Assembly (NCBI GenBank): GCA_036245805.1
Contig: BTRK01000001.1
Location: 22,699,087 to 22,763,086, forward strand
Source of the DNA: Pristionchus mayeri
Lineage: Eukaryota > Nematoda > Chromadorea > Rhabditida > Neodiplogasteridae
Reading direction: 5' to 3'
DNA length: 64,000 nt
The first letter of the stretch is position 1. Each line of letters begins with the position of its first letter. A program made the translations under genes and the position numbers. This document shows positions 35,601-47,322 of the stretch, piece after piece. A model generated the notes under the pieces. The model made no database searches. It saw nothing but the letters and a program-made list of their open reading frames with translations, and was not told the DNA's origin.

Positions 35601-38600
35601 AGTGATTTACTTTGCTGCCTCTTTCATCTGTCTGCTTCTCAGTCTTACCCCATAGAAATGTTCTTTGAGTGCTAAAAGGGAAAGAGATGGGGTCAGTCAT
35701 ACCCTAATGGAGGCGCTGCGCTTCCTCCTTCCAAGAGTTCTCTCCATCTCTCTTTGAACTGAGATTGAGTTGAAAAAGTCCCTGGCCTCTCCAAACAGCC
35801 ATAAATTGGGTGAGAAGTAGCAACTCCATGGGGAACACTTTGGAACTCCATTCGAACCACAGACGAGTCGTAATTTACATGAGCCTTATTTGTAGGTGAA
35901 ATTGAGATTCACTCGTATTTGATCATATTTTTTTCATTAACACGATCTCGAAACAGTTCATAATGCATTTTGTAGAGTTTTTAATTCGGGGCGGGTAATT
36001 CGGACCCGACCGGGTAATCAAGATGAATGGCGACGAATGAGAATTACCCGGGATAGTGAATAATAATAAGCCCATTACCCGGGATAGTTCAATGACCATC
36101 CCTCTTCGCAAAAGTGTGCAGAAATGATGCGAAATTGCGATTTGCATCCAACTATCCCGGGTAATTGAACAGAATTTGCGGGTAATTCATTCCTCCCCTC
36201 CTGATCATTCTGCGCTCTCGTGTCACAACTATCCCGGGTAGCGTTACATTTCAAACTCTAGCATTTTGTCAGGATCTTTTATAAAGTGCAGTTTATAACT
36301 TTACTGTAACATCCGCTTCCTAGTACCCGGAATTAAAAGTAAATATCCTGTTTTTCGTCTGGACTATAGCATTCATTCATTACGGACTATATCCTCTATT
36401 CGCACGAGCTTTTTGAAATATGGGAACCAAAAAGGAGACCCATCTTCCAGTAATAGAGTTGTATTTTCAAAATCGGACGATTCCCACTGTTTGCGTCGTT
36501 GGGAACTACTTGAAAGTTCGTTTCATTCTTCTAATATTTTTGTTCTATAGATTCTAGGGAACATGGCCCTAATTTTTCTCTTCTTAGAGTTTCAGTTTTC
36601 CTACTTGTTTTATGCAGAGAATATGTGAAGAAGTTGTTGTGGAGAGTAACTCATCAACCCCTCGTTTTCTTACCTTTTTTCTCCAAAAAAAACACTATGT
36701 ACATGGCATAGAACGGTTACCGTGCTTGATCTCGACGAGGATGGAGAGAGGCATCACCACACAACAAACGAGGAGGTCGGCCAGAGCCAGCGAGAAGAGG
36801 AAATAGTTGGTCACATTCTGTAGTCTTCGATCTGTGCCAATTGCGACGCATACCTGAAATGGAATTGGCATGTCGGAAGGAGAATTGCTAAAATCAGACT
36901 ATTTTTCAACGTCTGAATTCCCCACACTGTGGTAACTTGATTTTGCCATGGATGTCGAATGTCAACAGTCATTGAATAGGGGAAAGGGATGCTCACGAAT
37001 GCGTTTCCGACAAGCCCCGTGGCACAGAGAAAGGGCAGGAGAAGGAGCGCCACGGCTTTGTCGGTGTAGTAGGCTGAAGAATTGGAAGAAGTGGTAGGTG
37101 GTTGAGTGAAGGTGGATGTGCTGCAAATGGACTGCTCATAGCCCTCGAGATTTGAAAGTATTCTTGCAAAGTAACAGTAGTAACTCACAATTGAAGTATT
37201 TTATAAGAAAAGTTGTGGTCAGAAAGAGGCAATGCCCCCTCCCAGCCAAGAGGCAGTGAATGACGTCTAAAGAGAGGGAGGGCGCAACAATGGGGAAAAG
37301 ATGCAAGACGTGAGAGAGCACACGGAATGACCGATTATGGTGATGGGAGATCAGTGAATCAACCGAGGGGATGATGGGGAACGTAGTTCTGCGCAGAAAA
37401 TTGTTATCAGAAGGGTCTCTGAGGTACCACGCTGGTTTGTACACGTCCTAAGAAGGAGCGACGAAGGATTTAAAATTGGATGAGAGGACTGAGGGAGAAG
37501 GAAAGTCGTAAAGTGGTTTTATATGAGGTGTGAACAAGCGCCGCCAAGTAGAAGCCGTGAGTATATGGGAAAGAAAATCGGGGATGGAAGAAGGGAGAGG
37601 AGGTGATTCGAGCAAGGAGAAGATGGAAAGACCACATTGGATATTATGAGATAATGGATAAAGTAAGAGATTGGAAAAGGTTCGAGAAATGCGAACCTCG
37701 TAGTTATTGTGGAACCTCTGTCGTGGCTTTCGTGATGAGTGTGGTTGTGAGATGAATGACGATGACCCCCGTGGTGCTTGTGACTTCCTCCCGAATAATG
37801 GAAGGATGAGGGAGATTCGAAGGAGTAAAGATGCTGAGATGGATGATGATCTGAGGGATCGAAGGGCTCGATCTGTAAAGAATGAAGATGGAGAGAGAGA
37901 AGGATGAGAATCACCTGGACAATGGTGAGAGTCGCAGTGATGGAAGGGAGAAGAAAGGGGAGGACGAGGAGGGAAAGTAGATGACTTTGCCGACTGTGCG
38001 ATCTGTAAAAGAGTGACCAGAAAAAATGGATTGTAATGGCAATAACTGAGAAGGTATGAGTGTATACGTTCATCTACAACTTTAATCTCTCCCTCTCTGA
38101 TTCTCTCATTCGATCAATCTCTCTCCAAATCGTCCCCTCTATTCTGTTGGCCAATCTTAAACTTGTGTGCATACAAGAGTGGAACAAGGGGTGTTGTATT
38201 CTAGAAGATGGTGGGAACGGAGTGGTCACATGGCAGGAGGAACAGAAGGGAATCAGAGCAAGAACGAAGGATGGCAGGGGGGAGTAGTGTGTGCCACTTT
38301 CTCTAGTTTCGCCTTGGCTTCTCTTCCTCTACAAATGGATACGGGTGCGACCCCTCCCTTCTACTCATCTTACACTATCTCAACACTGCGCACGCGCTCT
38401 TGTTTTGAAATTTTACTCATAGGGGATATATAATTTTTTATGGTATACTACCTCCAACTGTTGTGAATAACCTACCCAGGATGAGAGTTGTTTTATATTG
38501 TGGGAAATGGCGCGTATATTCTAATATAAATACTTGGAATCCAAAAGAGATGGACAGTCGCGATATTCGAATGGAACTAATCCAATAATGTGAGATGGTA

Positions 38601-41600
38601 GCAGGACAAGCGAGAACAAATAATGCATCCTATCCCTATCTCTGTGCTCCGTGCAACTCCCCTCCATCCCCTTCCTTCTCATCTCTCGTTCATATATTCA
38701 TTCGACTGCTATCTTTGCCACAGTCATTTGGATTACTATTACGTGGATAATATCGTGTGGCCGCTGATCGGATCTTTGTTTTTTACCAACAACCACTCTG
38801 ATTTCCCCTTCATCATCCTCTCCCTACGTGACGCGACGAAATGCCCTGGACGAAGGAGAGCGAAGGATGACGGGACGAAGAAAAGCCAGACGCACAAAAC
38901 AATAATATGCAGAGGAAACGGAATGTGTATAGAGGAGGGTTCTTCGTATCCTGTCTATGACCTACCGACTCCTGCTCGTAGTTGCCGCACTCCGACGGAC
39001 CACGTGCATTGCTGCTAGTCGATGGTGGGGGGTCGTGCTGCAAGCGTAATGCAGCCGGCTGCATGTGGAAGTGGCTGCGACCGAAAGGGCAATGGTGAGA
39101 GGGCGGCAGAGTTGCTGCAAATAGAGAGTGCATTCGAGAATCTGAACGAAGGAGCTATCGTACCCTGTAGTGCAGCAGTGCAGCGACAGCTTGAATGGAG
39201 GGATAGGAGATGTTAGAAATCAGGAGCGTTCGGAAGAGAATTGAATCGTTTCGGAAGAGACTTGAGGAATGGATGAAGAGATACCTGAAAGATGGAATTA
39301 ATTATAAGTGGAGAAGCCGAGACGAATACAGTTCCCAACGTGCGGGGAACTGTATGAAGTTCGGAAATTGTTAGGACTACTCGAATAATGTTGAGAGGGG
39401 AAAAGGAAGCGACGGAATGTGTGCATCGTGAATGGAATGAGATAGAAGTAAGAAGGAAGGAAAAGATTGGAACAAGATTGCGGGGAAGAGAGAGACCTGA
39501 AGGGGGAGGAGTCGGGAGTTTGACGCCTAGGGGGTCAAGCTGTTTGGAGGGCGGGGGGGGGGGATTTCATCTCCCCATCCCTCTGCCCTCTTGCTCTGAC
39601 CGAGGGAAAACAATGAGAACGGCGAGCAAAGAGCCACTCGTTGTCCCTCTTGTCTTTGATTGGAGAGTCGGATAGATCATTGAGTATTGATGTGCCAATG
39701 GAGGCAGAATAGCTATCTTCATTGATGATACATTCATCGTATGCTGACAGGAAAAGATATTCCCACGAATCTGTATACGATATTGAACTGTCTGAAAAAA
39801 GTGAGCGTTCGTGGGAAGGAAAGGTTCCGTTATGTATCCACGATTGCTCTGTTTATCTAATCGCTGTCTCATTTGGCTCTGACTTGCGAAACAATGATAA
39901 TTGGAGCTCATATGAAAGATAAGTTTACAGAGTGATCAGAGAGTGGATATTGTGAGAAGGGGAATGTTTGCTAGCACCGAAAGTTCTATATAATACGTAA
40001 CAGCACGAGGAGGGAGGTGCGAAGTGTCGAGTCATGAAATTGGAATTGAGAAAAGAATGAACAGTCGATGGATCGTGTATGGACAAACTGCACGAGACGG
40101 CAACGTGTGGATTGGAGAAGAGAGGGGAGAAATGAAGGAAAGACTAGCAAGTAAACGAGGGAGCTCGGGTCTAAGGGAGATGCTTGAATGCATGATAATG
40201 TGTTACCGAGGCAGCAGAGGTAGTTTGGAGAAGACAGTCTAGTAAGCATATTTGTGTGGGGGGGACCTTCACGTCCTCGGGTATGCAACGTAATAGTGTT
40301 TAGCATCGAAACTGTATTATCTTATATGTGAATTTTTTTAAAGCCAATGTCAATCGAGGATGTTGATTCAACGCTCGAGATTGAAAGGATAAATGTGAGG
40401 GTGTACTACACATCGAAACAGCGATGAAGATTGAGTGAGAGAGAGCGAAAACGAAGATACAGTATAGGGTGTAAAAGAGTGTGGCGCAGGTGTCCTAAAC
40501 TCAGTAAACAACAAAATACATATGTACTAGTTACGGAAGAATCTTGAGGTGAGAGGTCAATATAACAAGGGATCGTCGAGGTTGTCCGCTCGGAAGAAGA
40601 GAGAAGTAAATGCGAGTGGGCATATAGGAAGAACTGGGGACGATTGTAGATTGATCAATTTATGCGAAACAGAAAATATAATAGTAATAGAGAGCGACTG
40701 AAGAAACAGGTAGGGACAACAGGTGGTTTCTGGACGCAGTGGTAAAATTATGTAGTTATGAAAAAAAGTGCAGTAGTATAAACATGTAGATATGCCGTGT
40801 GCTTTGTCGTTAGTGGTCGAAAGGGTAGGTCGCAAAAATTGTTAAAAGTTGGCACGTTTCTAAAATTTTAATGTGAAATCGTTGAAAATGGGTACGTTTT
40901 TACAATTTTATCAAAAAAAATTACTAAAGCATGGGCACGTCTTCTACTTTTGCACTGGTCTGAACCCCAAAAACTGGGTACCTTATGCCATTTTGGACCT
41001 ACTTTTCGCCCAGTGTTTGTCGTGAAATATATTATTTGATTTCAGTGACCCGGAGCAGTGTCTGGCGTACACGGGAATGCTGCTGGAGCACTTCAATGGT
41101 CACGTGAGATACGGAGCTGCGATGGCACTCGGCATCGCCTGTGCGGGTAGTGGATACAAGGTGAGGCACAGGGAAGACTCAATGTCTCACTCATGAGGAA
41201 CAACCATGCAAAGCTGACTACTTGCTGGAGATAGAGACGGTGTTTCGTCCACACTTTTCCAGTTGCGATTTATTAGGTTTGCTCGGTGTGGGGGCTATGG
41301 AAGGTTTTACATAAGTGAGGAAGGAAGAAGAGTATAGCAGTCCAAAGGTTAGAAAATTGACCTTGGAGCGCACTCGCAAAATGGAAAATTATGATTTTCC
41401 GAGGAGGTTGATGAGAATGTGATAGATTATTAGAAGGACACAAACGCTTGTCATAACTTAAGCGGGGTTCCATCTACTTTTTTGCTTTCTTTTATCAGTT
41501 GTGCGAATCTTAGGGATCTCTTCTTTTAAAAAGATAGGTGATTCAAGTGATGAGTGGGGAGCATAAATCACCCGACCTTTGACGATCGCCTCCGACTTTT

Positions 41601-44600
41601 TTTCGCCTCCGATTGTGAATCATTGAGAAGAAAGAGGACATAAGAAAAGCGCAAGAATTTGTCAAAGAAGCGTTATGAATATGAGGGAGGTACGTTTGCT
41701 GCAATCGAAAGAAAAATCTTCATTCGAATGGAGTGACCAGAGAGATAGTTTCTCGTTTTCTCAACAATGCTATTGTACACTGGCGACGCATATAAGAAAG
41801 CAGAACGCCACCTAAATTGGGACACGCAGTTGAATTGAAATGAAAACGGAAAGGGATACAAATTGATCGCCTACTTTTCTAACGATTGATTATTTAATTT
41901 TTATTTATTTAATGGGAATTATTCGAAAATGGTTGGTTGGAACCCCATCACTTTGGGTATTACACTCCTAAAAAATGACGTGTTAAGGTGGTATAGGTGT
42001 AAAATTGGAGCGATCCTGTAGAATAAGCTGACCAAAATAGAGCAGAACCCTATTCCTCGTCCTAGTTCAATGGCGTTACCCTGTTCTCTCGTTAGAGCAT
42101 CGAAATTCAGTGAGAACTGGTGATATTATCATGCAAATAAAGGAGCGGGAGAGATTGTGCACAGAGACAATTGGTTTAACGCGAAAATGGTGATTGATGT
42201 ATGTGAATATCATAGCATTTTAATCGAAATTGAGCACAATTCTCCGATTGTGAGAGAGTTCAAAAATAAGAGACAATAGAGGCAGATACACTATGAAGCA
42301 AGAGTTCATAAGAATTCGGCTTAATTGTAGAGAACAACGAGCGATGAGATATATAAGATGAGCGTGGATTAATGCGAGTGTAGGAAATGAACGCTGTGAG
42401 AATTCGTTGATACTCATTATGTCACGTATGAGGGACATGCTAAAGTTAGTTCGATAGGGAGGTATGTCGCTCGCTTTTCTCTTTTTTGCAGGCTCTCCCT
42501 TGTTTTGCTGATGTAAAGAGGCTGAATATTTGAGTAGATACAATTGTTACAATGCAAATGACGGGAGGCTGACATTTTGGCAACGGAATTGCACGAATTG
42601 GCTTATGGCTTAACTCCCGATAAACTAACTTCATTAATTCGGAAAATAGCCACCCCACCATGAATTGATTCCTGAATTTGACCCCTGATATTTTTAATTG
42701 AGCTATGGAATGGATAAGATGTGATAAGAAAACTGGGGCGGATGAATTGTTAGAGGCAAGATGAGATGTCTGTTCGCTGTAAATAGCGACTTGGATAAAG
42801 TGGTAAGAAACAGTTAGGTAGCGAGCTGAACAGAACGCGTTGAAAAGGCGCAAAAGGGGAAGGAGTTATTCATGAACTTCCGTGCTGCTGCTAGGCGAGA
42901 AGAGAATTGGATATGAGCATGTGTTGTGAACTTGCGAGATTCAGGAAAAAGGGTATCGAGAAGAAACCTTTGTAATTACGCATGGAGAAGTGCGCATGCA
43001 TATTGAAGTTAGAAAATCAATGGCATGTAAAATGAAAGTGATATTTTTGAGGAGGCGATCTCCGTGCTCGAGCCACTCCTCCAGGCGAAGGACAACTTTG
43101 TGCGACAGGGAGCACTCATCGCCCTCTCCTTCATCTACATCCAGCAGACAGAGGCCAGCTGTCCCAAGGTGAATTGGGGGAAGAATAGGAAGGTGAGGGG
43201 AGGGGTCTGACTAATTCGACGTTTGATCGCAACTAATGAGTATTTTTATTCGAGTGCATTTCTGCGGAGTGTGCATTTAACGCTGTGCTAAAAATAAAAG
43301 ACAATCAGTGTCCGAGGTGATAAAGGGCAATGACTTTCGATTTGGGATCTCTTTGTGGTAGGATAACGAGGAAGACATGAAAACGAGAGAGTAGTATTAA
43401 TTATTGAGACAAATATGAGCGTGATCCGAGGAGGCTTGCGACTCGACGGAGATGAATGAATAAGTATGAGGGGAAGATGTGATGAATGGAGATTTGAGGA
43501 GAAGAAGAAGGGGCAGATTGCATACGAGTTCATCATGTACAACAGTCGTGAACAGAAGCTGGGAAGGACTGATTGACGGGGAGTAGAAACTAGACTTGTT
43601 GTGAGAAACGTGGTCTGTAACAGATGGAGACCTTGATACAACGTTTAATTTAAACATGGTGATTGACATTAATATTATAAGATTTGATAGAAATTTTGCA
43701 TATTCCGGAAAATATTTCTTTGGAGTAGTGTTCTATAGTGGAGTGTAGAAAACGGAGGAAGAAGTGAAGGTGTATAACATTACAAGTGAATTACTAGTGA
43801 GAATATATTACGTAAAAATCAAGAGGGATCTTCTGTTATCGCTCAATATTTTGCTTCACATTTCTGACTCTAGGCTGGGCGAGAATAAATGGACGAATAT
43901 GCCACAACATGTGGTCAATTACTGAAGAAAGCGACTAGAGAGAAGTGCGGGCAGCTAGAGTGTTAAAGTTTGTCAAGTGTTTTTATATTGACGTTTAGTG
44001 TCTCTGGGTCCTTGCAAGTGGTGTTTCTGAAGCACGAAAATTCATAATAATTCTCACTAAATCGGAGTAGTAGTATGGTTCTCCGTTCGGAACTGACCAC
44101 ATACACATACTACAGGCGGTGAACATCAAGCAGTGGTCCTTGATAATCTCAGTGCAGACGGAACGTTGAATTGGTGCGGGCGGCGAAGAACTCGTTTTTT
44201 TAGTTGCTAGTTTTCCTGCTCTAGCGCATTTGAATTAATTCATAGATCAAATTATTTGTTCGTGTTTAAATTGCTTGGAGAAAATGTTAAGATGAATTTG
44301 GTAATATAATTTTCTAATTGGCGCATAACGATATGAACTGTGAGGAGCGCGATTTTAGTTTGAATTAGAAAGAAACATTGCGATTATTCGTCACTCATAA
44401 CTGCAATAATGCAGGGATTGATGTGAGGGAGTGGGGAGGTGACCATGTGAGGAGAGACCTCTCGAGTTACGAGAGAGGGAGTGAGGCACAATATTTGAGA
44501 AGCTGCTATGATGCTGAATGCACAAGAAGGCCACTCTGGTCTGTTGACCTTGTCGGAAATATCTGGGAGAAGGAGTAGGTGGAGCGTTAAAGTACGACAT

Positions 44601-47322
44601 AACGGATGACGATTAATTCGTGTATCTCATCGAAGAAGTCCCGTCAAGAATTGAGCAATCGCGAATATGGAGGATGGGGCATAATGCAGATTGAATGAGA
44701 ATAGGGGCGGGTGTGGGAAAAGAGAGGGGGAGATCTCTCGATAGAGTCGCTTCCGATACCCACGTACGTCCGTGCATCACTATAGTGTGATCATTTATGC
44801 AACGGAGATTGTGTTGCGGGAGGGAAGCAGCCCACGGAGGATCTCCCTCGAAGGAACGAGGAGTAGTGAGCAGAGCGAGAAAGAGAGCGGGGGGAGTGGG
44901 AGGAAGAAGGGAATGAGTGGGAGAGGGACGGGCGGGCGTGGGATCGGAGGAGACTGAAATAGGGGTGATAGACACTTGAGGAGTGGAAATAGCCATCTAA
45001 TGAGGTATATTTGGAGTGGAGCTGTGGGAACATAGGAATCTACGCACGATTGCGATTTGATAAGCAAGTTGGTTCAATTTGACAAATGGGTAAATTTGGG
45101 CTTTCTGCTCTGAAGTGTGGAAGCGGAAGCGTGGGAACATATGAGTGACAAGACCGATCTCAGAGTAAGAGAAGGGTGGAGAGAGAGAGGTGATAATGAA
45201 TTCATAGAGCAACGAGCTTTGTTCCGAGAAGGGGCAATGGAAGTTTGTCGTTGTAAGTATTGGCTGATTACCCAATGGTACAGGGTTGTATATTGTTTGA
45301 AATTGCACATATGACGTCAATTTCAGCATGGATTTAGGATAATCTGTAATTGAGACACTGAACTTTCTAAAGAGAAGTCGCGGACGGGATGAGCGTGGAA
45401 GCGCTTAGTCGGCAAAGGAATGGAGGAATTCTGGAAGGGAAACCAGAGAGGGAATGAGCATCCTTTCATTTCCTTCCGTCGCAGTTGAATGATGCAGTCT
45501 CGGTTAAACGGGCAAGAAAAATTTTGCGATGAAAATTGAAGCAATGGGAAGTGAATATCTGAGGAAGTTGCTCCATGGTCGAAAAAACGGAACTGAAGTT
45601 GCCAGCAGGAATGAGTAATAATTGCGAGGTGTGAGGAGAAGAAAGATCTCTAGTTTCTCGCCTTTCTTCCTTCCCTCTCCGAACTCTGAAGAGACCTCTT
45701 GAGTCGTGCAGGGAATTCATAAAAAGGAAGAGAAAACGAAGAGATAATTATAAGTATAGGAGGAAGTGTAGATTCAATGGGACGGAAATGATTAGTCGAC
45801 GATTGTCCGTAACCGATGTTCGCAATTACAACAAATCTGTAGGGGATTCAACAATCCTTGCACTCCACAAATACGGGCTGTGTGGTCCTAATGGGTGTAT
45901 ATTACAGGTTGCCGAGTTCCGCAAAACACTGACGAAGGTTATCACGGAGAAGGGAGAGGACTCGATGACCAAGTTTGGAGCCATCCTCGCACAGGGAATC
46001 ATCGATGCTGGAGGAAGAAATGTCACTGTTGCTCTCCACAACAGGTGAGTGAGGAGGGCCCCTAGTCGGAGTAGTGGATACGAGATCAATGATCGATTAT
46101 TAATCGAAGTCGCAATATCGTCAGTGAGATGCAGAGGAGATGGATAATGAACATTTTCTCATGTTTTATTTAGTGTAATTTAAGGCATGAGATAATTGTA
46201 GACTTATGTGACTTTTAATTTAACGGATTAATTTCTCTAAAACTTGATTTGATCTTGAACATTTGGCTTTATCTAAATCTTGGTGAAGAGAATCGCTACA
46301 GAAACGGCCACGCAGACATGGGCGGAATGGTGGGCATGTTCGTCTTCCTGCAGTACTGGTGAGTTCCCCCCCCCCCCTTCCTCCCTCCCTCGATGAATCC
46401 CCCTCTCAGGTACTGGCACTCGTTCGTCCACTGCCTTGCACTCGCTTTCAAGCCCACCGCCCTCATCGCTCTCAACAGAGATCTGGCTGTGAGTGGAAGA
46501 AAGAAAAAAATTAGATTAATTCCAAATTGAGACTGCTTGTGTCTATCGGAAGATTAATTTTAATTAAAATTGTTTGATTGTAGATGCCGAAGATGGAGTT
46601 CCGCTCCAACCAGAAGGCGTCACTCTTCGCCTACCCTCCGGCACTCGAGGAGAAGAAGAAGGAGGAACACGAAAAGGTAAGCGGTCGATATGAAATAATA
46701 GAATATTTGTCTTTGATGGAGGGAATGATTGGTGATGGCAGGTGGAGACTGCGGTGCTCTCAATCACGAACAAGAAGAGAGCTGCACTGAGAAAGAAGGA
46801 AGCTGAGAAGAAGGAGGAGAAGATGGAAGTGGATGAGGAGAAGAAGGAGGAGAAAGAGAAGAAGGAGAAGGATGAGAAGTGAGTAGATAGAGAGAGAAGT
46901 GGTGGAGGAGAGGGATCTCGGTTGCAGGAAGGAGCCTGAACCTGCCACTCACACGATCGAGAACCCTGCCAGAGTGGTGAGACTCCAGATGAAGACTCTC
47001 GCCCTCAATGAGAACAGCAGGTAAGGAATGAATGAGTGAGAAATAGGGGGAAAAGGGGTGGTCCGGAAACCAAAAAGTACAGTTGAACCTATTTCATAAT
47101 AGATACAAGCCGATGAAGCCGATCCAGCTGGGTGGAATCATCATCGTCAAGGACAGAAAACCCGAGGAGAAGGAGGAGCTCGTCGCCATGGTAAGAGTAG
47201 ATTAGCACTCATTATTATTATTATCTGTGCAGGTTTCTGCGGGAGGTCAGACGAACACGGATGCATCTGCTCCTGAGCCCCAGCCTCACGCCACCTTCGA
47301 GTTCTCCCTCGCCAACTACTAA
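23636..47322 (+). CDS. rpn-2: 26S proteasome regulatory subunit RPN2 (PSMD1)
   Basis: Large scaffold subunit of the 19S base; its toroid of PC repeats docks Rpn13 and organises the lid. Twenty-nine exons. Recognisable blocks: [13 protein letters not shown] (23947-24053), QPDFVNVCQ (25351-25481), [18 protein letters not shown] (25907-26025), [14 protein letters not shown] (26639-26732), [16 protein letters not shown] (30387-30486), PC repeats such as [12 protein letters not shown] (30577-30716), [15 protein letters not shown] (30797-30910), [15 protein letters not shown] (41046-41160) and [16 protein letters not shown] (45908-46044), an acidic/KEKE stretch (46742-46878), [13 protein letters not shown] (47103-47190), stop 47320-47322. 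The first exon (23636-23683, after a TTGGATTCAG acceptor) is tentative. It gives an N-terminus unlike the usual MITSAAG but its phase fits. Introns 13 (26733-30386) and 19 (31381-41045) are giant and hold a foldback element with a LINE, and the antisense ser-1 gene. Acceptors at 30796 and 43051 are GAG-type. Confidence 0.95.
24348..24400. repeat. AT-rich TTCTTATTA tandem repeat
   Basis: Several imperfect copies of a roughly 10-bp TTCTTATTA unit in rpn-2 intron 3. Confidence 0.7.
24492..24703. mobile_element. hAT-type MITE, 212 bp, in rpn-2 intron 3
   Basis: The ends are TAGTGATGCCAAA and TTTGGCATCACTA. It is flanked by a perfect 8-bp target duplication CTGCCCAC (24484-24491 and 24704-24711). 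The TAGNG end and 8-bp duplication are standard for hAT elements. The interior is an array of palindromes built on AAGCCGGCTT. There is no coding capacity. Confidence 0.88.
26763..30370. mobile_element. Foldback element with about 0.75-kb inverted arms, split by a LINE
   Basis: The sequence starts GAGTGGCTATCTGAGAGAAC and ends with the near-perfect reverse complement. The left arm (26763-26884, resuming at about 28622 and running to about 29275) mirrors the right arm (about 29600-30370) across a roughly 320-bp centre. Examples of mirrored tracts are the poly-T/CGATTTTTCTCATG region and the TACCTACCTTCCGGATTGG segment. ATAG flanks both sides (26759-26762 and 30371-30374), a possible 4-bp target duplication. 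No transposase frame. It occupies rpn-2 intron 13; the host splice sites are just outside. Confidence 0.85.
26885..28621 (-). mobile_element. LINE (CR1/jockey-like) inserted in the foldback element
   Basis: The minus-strand open frame 26994-28202 (402 codons, extendable further upstream in frame) encodes the same reverse transcriptase family as 3639-4958: [44 protein letters not shown], and a C-terminal tail with [13 protein letters not shown]. Compared with the 3639-4958 copy it lacks a short stretch before the final domain. No endonuclease is present. It interrupts the left arm of the foldback element, so it arrived later. Its 5' end (high-coordinate side) carries a 29-bp tandem duplication and a 58-bp patch copied from the neighbouring arm. 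Confidence 0.88.
31381..31931. other. Intron sequence between rpn-2 exon 19 and the ser-1 stop
   Basis: AT-moderate sequence without coding signal. It should contain the ser-1 3' UTR on the minus strand. Confidence 0.5.
31932..37188 (-). CDS. ser-1: 5-HT2-like serotonin receptor (SER-1-like GPCR), nested in rpn-2
   Basis: Seven-helix aminergic receptor, most like nematode SER-1 (Gq-coupled 5-HT receptor). Thirteen exons read right to left: TM1 36997-37188, TM2 36721-36853 ([14 protein letters not shown]), TM3 35021-35123 (amine-binding Asp in [16 protein letters not shown], then the DRY motif across the junction), TM4 34802-34978 ([10 protein letters not shown]), TM5 34603-34752, third loop 34406-34560 and 34147-34355, TM6-TM7 33836-34099 ([17 protein letters not shown]), then a long tail: 33671-33789, 32727-33054, 32404-32675, 32203-32357, 31932-32155. 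The protein ends IFKETFL, a class I PDZ ligand; C. elegans SER-1 is known to bind the PDZ protein MPZ-1 through its C-terminus. All phases agree. The first exon's 5' limit is uncertain; a further N-terminal exon is possible. The whole gene sits antisense in rpn-2 intron 19. Confidence 0.85.
35973..36260. mobile_element. hAT-type MITE, 288 bp, in the ser-1 intron
   Basis: Ends TAGAGTTT and AAACTCTA. Perfect 8-bp target duplication GCATTTTG (35965-35972 and 36261-36268). The interior repeats ACCCGGGATAGT and its inverse several times. TAGNG ends and 8-bp duplication indicate hAT ancestry. It lies in the long intron between the TM2 and TM3 exons of ser-1, itself inside rpn-2. Confidence 0.85.
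37189..41045. other. Remainder of rpn-2 intron 19, upstream of ser-1
   Basis: No supported exon on either strand. A 184-codon minus frame (37519-38073), His/Ser-rich with a hydrophobic start, has no splice or family support. This 3.9 kb is the natural place for the ser-1 promoter and any 5' exons. Confidence 0.45.
41161..43051. other. rpn-2 intron 20 (1.9 kb)
   Basis: No gene or recognisable element seen. Ends in a TTTTTGAG acceptor. Confidence 0.5.
43169..45907. other. rpn-2 intron 21 (2.7 kb)
   Basis: No supported coding exon or structured repeat seen on either strand. Confidence 0.5.

Noticed and set aside
37519..38073. 184-codon minus-strand frame, hydrophobic start and His-rich middle, possible ser-1 N-terminal exon or own gene
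   Set aside because: No splice signals linking it in phase to ser-1, no family resemblance, and composition fits chance reading of a GA-rich strand.
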